Shown here one piece after another: positions 1 through 7,839 of a DNA stretch of 64,000 bases. The position numbers and the translations under genes were made by a program. The notes beneath the pieces were generated by a model that worked only from the letters and a program-made list of their open reading frames with translations, had not been told where the DNA came from and did no database searches. The stretch is from BOG-908 sp964242595. Its GTDB lineage: Bacteria; Pseudomonadota; Alphaproteobacteria; Acetobacterales; Acetobacteraceae. Within the stretch, counting starts at the first letter, position 1; the number at the start of each line of letters is the position of its first letter. The stretch spans positions 25,176 through 89,175 of the forward strand of contig CAXTBC010000006.1 of NCBI GenBank assembly GCA_964242595.1, read 5' to 3'.

Positions 1-2
1 AG

Positions 3-407
3 AAGGCGACCCTAGGCGGACACCGCGTGTTTCTGCGCACCGGCGAGTATGCGGACGGGCGGCTGGGCGAGATCACGCTGACCTTGCCGCGCGAGACGGC
101 GGCGGTGCGTGGGCTGGCCGAGTGTTTCGCGCAGGCGGTCAGCCTGGGCCTGCAACACGGCGTAAGGCTGGAGGAGTTCGTGGATGCGTTCGCGCTGACC
201 CGCTTCGGCCCGGCCGGCGCGGTCGAGGGCGACCCCGACGTGGAGCGGGCGACATCGGTGCTCGACTACGTGTTCCGCTCGCTCTCGGCCACCTATCTGG
301 GCCGGCGGCTGGCGGAGCCGGCGATGGAGACGGCAGCCGAGCAGGCGCCGCTGCCGCTGGACCTGCCCGGGGGTGGGCGGCGGCGCGGGTTGCGCTTGGT
401 GGCGTGA
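3..407 (+). CDS. nrdJ: Adenosylcobalamin-dependent ribonucleotide reductase, C-terminal fragment
   Basis: This is the 3' end of a gene that begins before the window; about 134 codons are visible. Class II ribonucleotide reductase reduces ribonucleotides to deoxyribonucleotides with a B12-generated radical, with or without oxygen. The visible part reads GGHRVFLRTGEYADGRLGE, then a conserved helix stretch with FAQAVSLGLQHGV and LTRFGPAGAVEGDP, typical of the end of the NrdJ catalytic barrel in alphaproteobacteria. The tail after LGRRLAEP is short, and the zinc-type Cys cluster found in longer homologues is not seen. The family assignment is firm; the upstream active-site residues cannot be checked. 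Confidence 0.9.
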   Translation, partial: KATLGGHRVFLRTGEYADGRLGEITLTLPRETAAVRGLAECFAQAVSLGLQHGVRLEEFVDAFALTRFGPAGAVEGDPDVERATSVLDYVFRSLSATYLGRRLAEPAMETAAEQAPLPLDLPGGGRRRGLRLVA

Positions 408-687
408 GGCAGGGCAGGCGGCTCACGACAGAGGGAACGCACGATTGTCGGCAGCGGTCGGATCACGAAGATCCATGCCCACGAGCTTGGCGCCGCCTCG
501 TGGGCTGGCCGGGACCACCTTCAACGTAACAAACAAGACAAAGCCCACCTGCAACGTCAGCCGCACCGATCCCAATTGCAGTCTCGACCGGGTGTACCGG
601 CCGTACGCTTCACGGGCGGGATCCGGAGGCTGCCTGCTCTTGTTGATAGCCGCCGTCGTGGCAGGATCACGGGCGCGCTCGGACCCG
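408..687. other. Gene-poor gap downstream of nrdJ, possible decayed coding
   Basis: No frame here has a credible start. On the minus strand one frame stays open from about 700 down to a TGA near 425 (ending DNRAFPLS), but it has no usable start and is offset by one base from the hypothetical gene ending at 688. It could be the frameshifted continuation of that gene or chance. No tRNA-like or terminator-like structure stands out. Confidence 0.3.
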
Positions 688-1128
688 TCAGCAACGAAAC
701 GGGGCGTCGATCGACACCGACCATCCGGACAGCGTCCGCGAGCTTTCGGGCAGCGTCGCGGACGTCTTCATGGCTGGTGGCGTGGTGGCGCCGAGGGCGG
801 CCGCGTGTAGGCTGCGTGCTACAGGGTCATCGGCGTCCCGACCGAAGAAGCGGCCTGCGAAAGCTGCGCCATCGAGCCGCAAGCCAGACATCCAACTGGT
901 TACCGCCTCTTTCAGGCGAACGAGAGCTTTGTGCTGATACTGCGCCTCAACACGCGTTCGAAGGGTGGCGGGCAGCGCGGCCTTCACACCACAGATCAAG
1001 GCCAGGGCGCGCTCCTCGACGCTCAAGCTCGCGATGGACGGATCGGGACCTGCACTCCTGGCCTTATCCGATGCAGTCCCATGTCCGCACCACATGTGAT
1101 ACTGCCGACCCTGATCCTCCCAGCTCAT
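688..1128 (-). CDS. Conserved-looking hypothetical protein of unknown function
   Basis: This is a 146-residue reading frame starting MSWEDQGRQYHMWCGHGTA. I chose this ATG over one 37 codons upstream because the first stretch is basic, low in GC3 and does not look coding. The N-terminal motif resembles short uncharacterised proteins I associate with Acetobacteraceae, but I cannot name a family. A central helical stretch (SLSVEERALALICGVKAALPATLRTRVEAQYQ) looks like real protein. The last 40 residues are Ser/Thr/Ala rich and look less natural, so the 3' end may be altered by a frameshift. No signal peptide or membrane segment is visible. It stands alone between nrdJ and the flavin reductase. 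Confidence 0.45.
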   Translation of the reverse strand: MSWEDQGRQYHMWCGHGTASDKARSAGPDPSIASLSVEERALALICGVKAALPATLRTRVEAQYQHKALVRLKEAVTSWMSGLRLDGAAFAGRFFGRDADDPVARSLHAAALGATTPPAMKTSATLPESSRTLSGWSVSIDAPFRC

Positions 1129-1386
1129 CAACCGGCATCCCCGTTCTAGGTCGACTTTCCTAAAACAAATAAGGATCATTGGCAGCGCCAGCCAGCCGCT
1201 TGACAGGGCGTTCGGCCAAGATTTTTGGGTCGCGATCAAGTGTTAGGAAGATGTCCTATTGGCCGCTGTAGCGATCTTATCGGCCTAGGCGAAAACTCTT
1301 CAGCAACGATCGCGAGTGTAGGCCAAGGTTTGGCTGCGCTGGCAACAACCAGATTTTGCTCTTCGAAGAAGGCTCGGGCGCCTCGC

Positions 1387-2067
1387 CTACATCAGTTTCG
1401 GCAGCAGGTGCCGCAACGCCGCTTTCTCATGGGCGGTAAGATCGGCCTTGCCATCGGCCAGCGCCACCAAGCCTTCGGCGACCTCCGCCGACAGCCGCGC
1501 GGCACTGCCGCCCGCCTCCAGCAGCCCATGCGCTTCCAGCGCCGCCAGGCCCTGGGCAGGGCGTTGGGCTTCCGCGGCGGGAAACACGCCGCCGTAGCGG
1601 CCCTGGTGGTAGACCAGCGGGGTGCGGCCGGTGCGCTCGAAAGCTTCCACCTGGCCCAGAAAGATCGCGTGGTCGCCGCCTTCGTACTCAAAAGCGGCGC
1701 GGCAGATGAAGCGGGCAGCAGAGCCGTCCAGCAGCGGGATGCCGGCCGGGCCTGCCGTGGTGGTCACGCCGGCAAACTTGTCGGCCTCCCGGTTGGCGAA
1801 CTGGGCGGAGAGGGCTTCCTGCCCGGCGGCCAGCACGTGCACCGCCCAGTACGGCGCGTGGCGGAAGGCGGCGAGGCTGGCGCTGTCCAAGGCCAGGCTC
1901 CACAGCACCAAAGGCGGGTCCAGCGAGACCGAGTTGAAGCTGTTGGCGGTGAGGCCGGCGGGGTGGCCGTCGCTGTCTGCGGTTGTGATGATGGTCACAC
2001 CCGTGACAAACGCTCCCAGCGCCTGCCGGAAGGCAAGCGGATCAAAAAATGCGGGCGGGCTATCCAT
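1387..2067 (-). CDS. Flavin reductase family protein (FMN-binding, HpaC-like)
   Basis: The product has 226 residues starting MDSPPAFFDPLAFRQALGAF. The first ~160 residues are a flavin-reductase-like split barrel, with family motifs FVTGVTIITT, GLTANSFNSVSLDPPLVLWSL and, later, FLGQVEAF. Members either reduce FMN with NAD(P)H to feed a partner monooxygenase or bind FMN in related oxidoreductases. A helical C-terminal extension of ~60 residues (LEAHGLLEAGGSAARLSAEV) follows, as in the fused type with a winged-helix-like tail. A further in-frame start at 2118 would overlap the divergent ferredoxin, so the start at 2067 is preferred. The neighbouring ferredoxin suggests a small electron-transfer pair; the substrate is unknown. 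Confidence 0.85.
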   Translation of the reverse strand: MDSPPAFFDPLAFRQALGAFVTGVTIITTADSDGHPAGLTANSFNSVSLDPPLVLWSLALDSASLAAFRHAPYWAVHVLAAGQEALSAQFANREADKFAGVTTTAGPAGIPLLDGSAARFICRAAFEYEGGDHAIFLGQVEAFERTGRTPLVYHQGRYGGVFPAAEAQRPAQGLAALEAHGLLEAGGSAARLSAEVAEGLVALADGKADLTAHEKAALRHLLPKLM

Positions 2068-2080
2068 GCGTGGTAGGTAG

Positions 2081-2095
2081 CCTGCCTCAGGCAGG
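2081..2095. promoter_or_regulatory. Perfect 15-bp palindrome between divergent genes
   Basis: The arms CCTGCCT and AGGCAGG flank one central C in the 37-bp gap between the flavin reductase and ferredoxin starts. The right arm overlaps the ferredoxin Shine-Dalgarno sequence (CAGGAG), so it could be an operator for both genes or a translation-blocking hairpin. No binding protein can be assigned. Confidence 0.35.
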
Positions 2096-2104
2096 AGTCC
2101 AACA

Positions 2105-2425
2105 ATGCCCAAGATCACCTACCTCTCTCACGCGGATGTGGCCACTACGGTAGAGGCGGCGGCCGGGATGAGCGTGATGCGTGCGGCGGTGATGAATGCC
2201 GTGCCGGGGATTGACGCCGAGTGCGGCGGCGCGTGTGCGTGCGCCACGTGCCACGTGGTGGTGGACCCGGCCTGGTCGGACAAGCTGCCTGCGCCCTCGC
2301 AGATGGAGCTGGACACGTTGGACATGGTCACCGACCCGCAGGCGGGCTCTCGGTTGTCCTGCCAGGTGATGGTGACCGCGGCGCTGGACGGGTTGGTTGT
2401 TCGGACGCCGGAGAGGCAGGGGTGA
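2105..2425 (+). CDS. [2Fe-2S] ferredoxin, adrenodoxin/putidaredoxin type
   Basis: This is a 106-residue soluble electron carrier. Four cluster ligands fit the adrenodoxin-type spacing: C40, C46, C49 (CGGACACATCH) and C86 (RLSCQV), with one extra Cys at 44. Other family signatures are the N-terminal PKITYLSHADV strand and the MELDTLDMV acidic helix that docks reductase and P450 partners. This class passes electrons from an FAD reductase to cytochrome P450s or to Fe-S assembly. No P450 or hsc/isc genes are nearby, so the partner is unknown. A good CAGGAG ribosome site precedes the ATG. The gene diverges from the flavin reductase with only 37 bp between starts. Confidence 0.93.
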   Translation: MPKITYLSHADVATTVEAAAGMSVMRAAVMNAVPGIDAECGGACACATCHVVVDPAWSDKLPAPSQMELDTLDMVTDPQAGSRLSCQVMVTAALDGLVVRTPERQG

Positions 2426-2452
2426 GAGGCCCTTGGTGATTTTAACCTTACG

Positions 2453-2583
2453 CAAGCATGGGGCTCTGCCCCAAACCCCCGTTCGTTAGAGCTTGGCCCG
2501 ACATCTCAGACCTAGGTCCCGAACAGATGGGGGTCTGGGGCCTCAAGGCCCCAGCGGGGTTTGGGGCAGAGCCCCATGCTTGC
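2453..2583. repeat. Family A palindromic repeat, chimeric copy A1
   Basis: The outer ends are inverted copies of AAGCATGGGGCTCTGCCCC, and the inner part contains a GGGGCCTCAAGGCCCC hairpin. Unlike the other copies, both ends are the same arm, so this looks like two half elements joined head to head. It lies between the convergent ferredoxin and channel genes and may serve as a bidirectional terminator. Confidence 0.85.
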
Positions 2584-2593
2584 TTACACTTCT

Positions 2594-3796
2594 TCAGTTA
2601 CGCATCCTCACCCCCAGCACGAACCCGAACAAACCGAGCAACACCGTTCCCACCACCGTCTGCACGCTGGAGATCAGCACGCCCAACTGCCCTGCCGGCC
2701 GCAAGGCCACTTCGCCGGTGCCCACCGACGTCATGGAATCCAGGCTGAACAGCAGGTAATCGATGGCGTTGCGGTGCGCGCCGCCGGTGCGGGCCACCAG
2801 GCTTCCAGTGACCCAGTAGAGGACCGCGCAACCGAGCAGGACCAGCGTGAGCGCGCGCAGGATGCGGTTCAGGCTCTCCCCGTAGTCGCACAACCACTCG
2901 GCCGACACGTCTGTCATCCAGTGCAGCGCCGCTGCGGCGGCCGGCCACGGCGTGCCGGCCCGCCAGGCCTGGGCGGCGCTGGCGCGGTGGAGGTGCTTGC
3001 CCATGCGGCGGCGGCGGCGGAACGCCCAGCTCGCGTCGGCCGCGTTGCCGAGTGAGCGGAAGTTCTGTTCCAGCACGATGTAGCCCTCGATGGCGTCGGC
3101 ATACTGGCCGGCCACCTCCTCGCCGGTGGCGCCGCCCAGCTGGTGGGCGCGCAGGCGGGTGCGTTCCAGCCAGGCGCCAGCGAAGCTCGCGTGGCACAGG
3201 TCGCAACCGGTCAGCGACACGTGCGGCAGGATGGCGCCGGCGAAATCCACGCCGGTGAGCGTGGCGCCGTCCAGCAGCGCATCGCGCAGCACTGCGCCGC
3301 GCAGCCGGGCGCCGGAGAGGTCCGCCCGGCGCAGGCGCACGCCGGTGAGGTCGCCGCCGGACAGGTCGGCGCCGACCAGGCACACCTCGTCAAGCAGGGA
3401 ATGGCGCAGGTTGGCGCGCTGGGCGACGATGCCGCCGAGCCGGGCGCCCCACAAATCCGCGCCGTCCAGCGTGGCGCCGTCCATCACCGCGCCGGTGAAG
3501 TCGGCGAAGCGCAGGCGGGCGCCGGTTAGGCGGACGTCCTCCAGAAGCGCGTCGGCAAAGCAGGCTTGGCCGGCGTCAGTGCGTTGCAGGCTGGCGCCGG
3601 CCAGGTCCGCGCCGCGGAACACCGCCTGCTCCAGCCTGGCGTCGTCCAGCACGATGCCGCTGCAGGCCGCGTCGGACAGGTCGGCCTGCGCCAAGTCGGC
3701 ACCGGACAGGCTGGCCAGCCGCAGGTTGGCGCCCGCCAGCGGCGCGCCGCCCAGGTGCAAGCCGGGCGCGGCGGCACCGTCGAAGGCGAGCGGCAT
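2594..3796 (-). CDS. Pentapeptide-repeat protein fused to a two-helix ion-channel pore
   Basis: The product has 400 residues. Residues ~15-215 are tandem pentapeptide repeats of the A(D/N)LxxA type (GADLAQADLSDAA, GADLWGARLGG), which fold as a right-handed quadrilateral beta helix. A basic linker (FRRRRRMGKHLHR) follows. The C-terminal ~110 residues hold two hydrophobic segments around a pore loop (FSLDSMTSVGTGEVAL) like the Ion_trans_2 potassium-channel module, with TSVGTGE in place of the usual TVGYGD filter. The pattern suggests a membrane channel with a cytoplasmic beta-helix sensor or scaffold domain. Ion selectivity cannot be stated because the filter is non-canonical. The gene lies just downstream of the response regulator on the same strand. 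Confidence 0.85.
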   Translation of the reverse strand: MPLAFDGAAAPGLHLGGAPLAGANLRLASLSGADLAQADLSDAACSGIVLDDARLEQAVFRGADLAGASLQRTDAGQACFADALLEDVRLTGARLRFADFTGAVMDGATLDGADLWGARLGGIVAQRANLRHSLLDEVCLVGADLSGGDLTGVRLRRADLSGARLRGAVLRDALLDGATLTGVDFAGAILPHVSLTGCDLCHASFAGAWLERTRLRAHQLGGATGEEVAGQYADAIEGYIVLEQNFRSLGNAADASWAFRRRRRMGKHLHRASAAQAWRAGTPWPAAAAALHWMTDVSAEWLCDYGESLNRILRALTLVLLGCAVLYWVTGSLVARTGGAHRNAIDYLLFSLDSMTSVGTGEVALRPAGQLGVLISSVQTVVGTVLLGLFGFVLGVRMRN

Positions 3797-3854
3797 TGAT
3801 GTCGGCTGGCCGGGCGTGAACGCGCCGGCAAACGCCAGCAGCGCGGCCGAGGCG

Positions 3855-4228
<374 letters not shown>

Positions 4229-4232
<4 letters not shown>

Positions 4233-7090
4233 GCCGGCCTGCCCGCGGCGGCCGCATCGGGTGTGAGTGCGCGCAGTTCGCCAGCGAGTTGGTGCAAGTT
4301 GGTATCTCCCTTGCTCAGCACGCGGTCGGCGCCGGCCAGGCGGCTGCGCTCGCCGGCGTCCAGGTCGCGCGCGGTGAGCACCACGACGGGGATGTCCTCG
4401 CAGCCGGGACGCTTGCGGAGCGCACCCAGGAAGGCGAAGCCGTCCATCACCGGCATTGTCAGGTCCAGCAGGATCAGCTGCGGCGGCGTCCGGGCCACCT
4501 GGGCCAGGGCTTCGGCGCCGTCGCCGGCTTCGCTCACCACCCAGCCGTCGCGTTCCAGAACGGTGCGCAGCCGTTGGCGGGCGTCGGGGTCGTCGTCGAC
4601 CACCAGGATGTCGCCGGCGTCGCCGCGGAAGCGTTCCATCACCGTGCGCAGGCGGTCCCATTGCACCGGCTTGAGCACCGTATCGGCGGCGCCGAGCGAG
4701 GCTCCCAGGCCGGGCTCGTTGACGAAAGTCACCATCACGACCGGGATCGTCGCTAGCGAGGGATCGGCCTTCAGCGCGCTGAGCACGGACCAGCCATCCA
4801 TCGAGGGCATCATCACGTCCAGCAGGATGGCGCGGGGGTTGAGGGTGCGTGCCAGCTCCAGACCGCCGCGGCCGTCCTGCGCGCTGCGCACGGCGAAGCC
4901 CTCGCGCTCCAGGAAGCGGCTCAGCAGGTCGCGCTGCGCGCTGTCGTCGTCGATGACCAGAACCACGTGACGGTGTCCTGCCTCGTGTTGGGCCGGCTGC
5001 GGCTCGGCCGCCGGTTCGGCCAGCGTAGCGGGCACGCGTATGGTGAAGGTGGAACCGTGGCCCAGCGTGCTGGCCACCGTCACGTCGCCGCCCAGCAGGC
5101 GGCAGAAGGCGCGCGTGATGGCCAGGCCCAGCCCGGTGCCGCCGAAACGGCGGGTGGTGGAGGCGTCGGCCTGGCTGAAGCGCTCGAACAGGCGGTCCAC
5201 CTGCTCCTGGGTCATGCCGATGCCGCTGTCGGCCACGCTGAACAGCATCTCGGTGCCGTGCCGTTCCGCCCGCAGCACTATGCGGCCGCCTTCGGAGAAC
5301 TTGGCAGCGTTGCTGACCAGGTTGAACAAGCACTGCCGCAGCTTGACCTGGTCGGTGTGCATCGCGCCAAGGTCCTCGCCAGTCTCGAGCACCAGCGTGT
5401 TGTCCTTCTGGCGGACCAGCGCCTCGGCGGTGGCCGCCACGTCGTGCAGCAGGGTGGCCACTTCGAACGGCTCGGCGAAGGTGGTCATGCGGTCCGCCTC
5501 GATCTTGGAGAGGTCCAGCACGTCGTTGATCAGGCTGAGCAGGTGTCGGGCGTTGAACTTGATCTTGCCCACGTCGCCGAGCAGGGCGGCGTCGCCGCGC
5601 TCGCCCAGATCCTCCTCGATCATCTCGGCGTAGCCGATCACCGCGGATAACGGGGTGCGCAACTCGTGGCTCATGTTGGCCAGGAACTGGCTCTTGGCTC
5701 GGTTGGCGGCCTCGGCGGATTCCTTGGCGGCGTTGAGCTCCTCCTCGGCGCGGCGGCGTTCGGTGATGTCGGTGTGGGTGCCGACCCACTCGCGCACCTC
5801 CTCGTCGTCCAGGATCGGCACCGCGCGCACGTCCATGATCCGCCAGGCGCCATCGGCCTGGCGGACGCGGTAGTCTGCCGCGTAGAGCTGGCCGGTGTGC
5901 ACCGATTGCATCCAGCAGCGTTCGGCTTCGGCGCGGTCGTCGGGATGCACCGCGTCCAGCCAGCCCATGCCGGCGCTCTGCTCGCGGGTCTGGCCGGTGA
6001 ACGCAACCCAGCTCGTCTGCAGGCCGGTGAAGGCGCCCTCGGGCGTGGTGGTCCACACGATGGCGGCGCTGGTCTGGATCAGGGTGCGGTAGCGTTCCTC
6101 GCTGTCGCGCAGGCGGCGTTCGGCACGCTTGCGCGTGGTGATGTCGCTGACCACCAGCCCGGCGCCGGGCGCGCTGTCCTGGGCCTCGGGCAGGGGGAAG
6201 AAGCCGAACTCGTATTCGTGGCGCATTGCGTCGGCGCGGCCGCGCACCGCCACGTCCACGCCGGTGACGGGGCGGCCGGCCCGCATCGCCTCACGCAGTT
6301 TCGGCTCCAGGGTGGGGCGGAGGTCGGGCACTACGTCCCACAGGCCGCTACCCAACTCCACGGGCAGGGCGCGCTCGCCCATCGCGGCCAAGGTGTGGTT
6401 CATGTGGCGGAGCCGCAGCGCGCCGTCGAGAAAGCCTAGGCCGATCGGCGCGTGATCCATCACGCTGCCAAGCAGCGCGGCACTGGCCCGCTGCGCCTGC
6501 CGGCGCCGCCGGCTGAGCAGCGCCAACGACACGAACGCGCCCAGGACAGCACAGGCGGCGGCGCCTTCGAGCAGCGGGCCGCGCGTTTCCTGCGCCCGGC
6601 TCACCTTCGCCATGCGCTGCTCGGCAACACGTTGCAGCTCGGCCACCTTTACGCGGATGCGGTCCATGGAAGCCTTGTCCTGGCCGGACCTGACGAGGGC
6701 GATGGCCGGGTCCAACCCGGCATTGCGACGTGCGGCGATCACCTGTCGGGCAAAATCCAGCTTGGCCGACACGAGCTGGTCGAGCGAGCCGGTGTCATGC
6801 TGGCTGGCACGCACCCAGGACTGCAGGGCGGGTAGCCCCGCCAACGCCCAATTGTAAGGCTCCAGGTAGACCGCTTCGCCGGTCAGCGCGTAACCCCGCT
6901 CGCCTGTCTCCAGGTCCTTCAGCGTGGAGAGCAGACGCTCAGAGCGCACCAGCAGTTGGTTTTGAAAGGCGACCACGTCCTGGACATGCCTGTCGGCGAC
7001 GACAGCCGCGACAGCCAGACCCAAGCCCGCCGTGAGCAGAAGGCCGGCCACGATATTGAGCGCGCCTGGCGCCCGCGCGTTGAGAGTCAT
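4229..7090 (-). CDS. Hybrid sensor histidine kinase: CHASE3-PAS-PAS-HisKA-HATPase-REC-REC
   Basis: The product is a 953-residue inner-membrane kinase. A transmembrane helix (~12-32) is followed by a periplasmic CHASE3 domain (~38-172; LKDLETGERGYALTGE) and a second transmembrane helix (~174-193). Two PAS domains follow (~205-320 and ~328-450, the second ending THTDITERRRAEE). HisKA has its phospho-histidine at H475 (NMSHELRTP), and the HATPase domain spans ~585-690 (N-box NLVSNAAKFS, G-boxes DSGIGM and GGTGLGL). Two receiver domains end the protein, with acceptors D758 and D876. The architecture implies an internal phosphorelay handed on to the adjacent receiver protein. The stimulus is unknown. 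Confidence 0.95.
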
Positions 7091-7268
7091 GCTGTCATGT
7101 TCCGCCCTGGCAGCGTCCTACGCGTGGCGAGGCCTTGCGTTGCCCTGCCGGGTCCGCTCGGCCCGTCGCTTCTGGTTACAGAAGCCCCGCGCCTTGGGTC
7201 GGAAAGGCGACTGCAGAAGACAGCACGGAACGACTTGCCACGGCCGGTGACGGACGCCGGCGCCTTGC

Positions 7269-7646
7269 TTACGCCTCTTCTCGGCGCAGCAGGACGTCGT
7301 CGATCTGCACCAGCAAGGCAGGAAAATCCACCGGCTTGGAGTGGTAGTCGTCGCAGCCGGCTTCCAGAGCGCGCGCCCTGTCGCCGGCCATGGCGTGGGC
7401 GGTGAGCGCGATGATGGCCGTCTGCGCCTGGGTTGGGTCGGCGCGCAGGCGGCGGGCCACCGTCCAGCCGTCCATCACCGGCAGGTCCATGTCCAGCAGC
7501 ATCACGTCGGGCGTCTCGGCCGCAGCCTGGTCCAGCGCCTGCTGGCCGTCATGGGCCAGCACCACGTCGAACCCGTGGCGGCGCAGGCGGCGCGAGAGAA
7601 AATCCCACAGCTCCTCGTGGTCCTCGACGAGCAGGATCTTGGTCAT
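7269..7646 (-). CDS. Single-domain response regulator, paralogue of the 3855-4232 protein
   Basis: The product is a 125-residue receiver with acidic residues in ILLVEDHEE, acceptor D52 (MLLDMDLP), the ALTAHA threonine and the SKPVDF lysine, but no output domain. It lies upstream of the hybrid kinase on the same strand, 178 bp from the kinase start. The three genes therefore form an RR-kinase-RR block transcribed from right to left. Its near-identity with the downstream regulator in blocks such as RRLRRHGF/RRLERRGY and AGCDDYH indicates a local duplication. It probably competes for, or relays, the same phosphoryl group. Confidence 0.93.
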   Translation of the reverse strand: MTKILLVEDHEELWDFLSRRLRRHGFDVVLAHDGQQALDQAAAETPDVMLLDMDLPVMDGWTVARRLRADPTQAQTAIIALTAHAMAGDRARALEAGCDDYHSKPVDFPALLVQIDDVLLRREEA

Positions 7647-7734
7647 CGTGTCACCCCCAACGTCATCTGATTCAGCAACCCCGCAAAAGCATCCGTTCCG
7701 AGTCGGGTGTGCCCGGAGCCGCACCCCAACGAAT

Positions 7735-7777
7735 AAAGCTTTTTGCTTCTTTTTCTCGAAAAAGAAGGCCTTCCTTG
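7735..7777. repeat. Family B AT-rich hairpin, single arm (B1)
   Basis: AGCTTTTTGCTTC is followed by an imperfect hairpin of the form CTTTTTCTCGAAAAAG and the family end AAGGCCTTCCTT. It is a half-copy, lying in the divergent gap between the response regulator and the AI-2E-type transporter. Confidence 0.75.
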
Positions 7778-7839
7778 TCTCCCCCGGAACTTTCCTACCC
7801 TCCAGCCCCCTTTGACCAGGGTTCAGGAGACCCCAGCCC

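Noticed and set aside
4233..6056. Long minus-strand frame running through the kinase gene into the 3855 receiver
   Set aside because: It is an alternative frame of the kinase coding sequence, Arg/Pro/Gly-rich and without domains; only its last 125 codons are a real gene.
7735..7777. Family B arms as ordinary intrinsic terminators
   Set aside because: The stems are AT-rich and often followed by mixed sequence instead of a clean T-tract, and several lie upstream of genes; a terminator role is possible but not shown.
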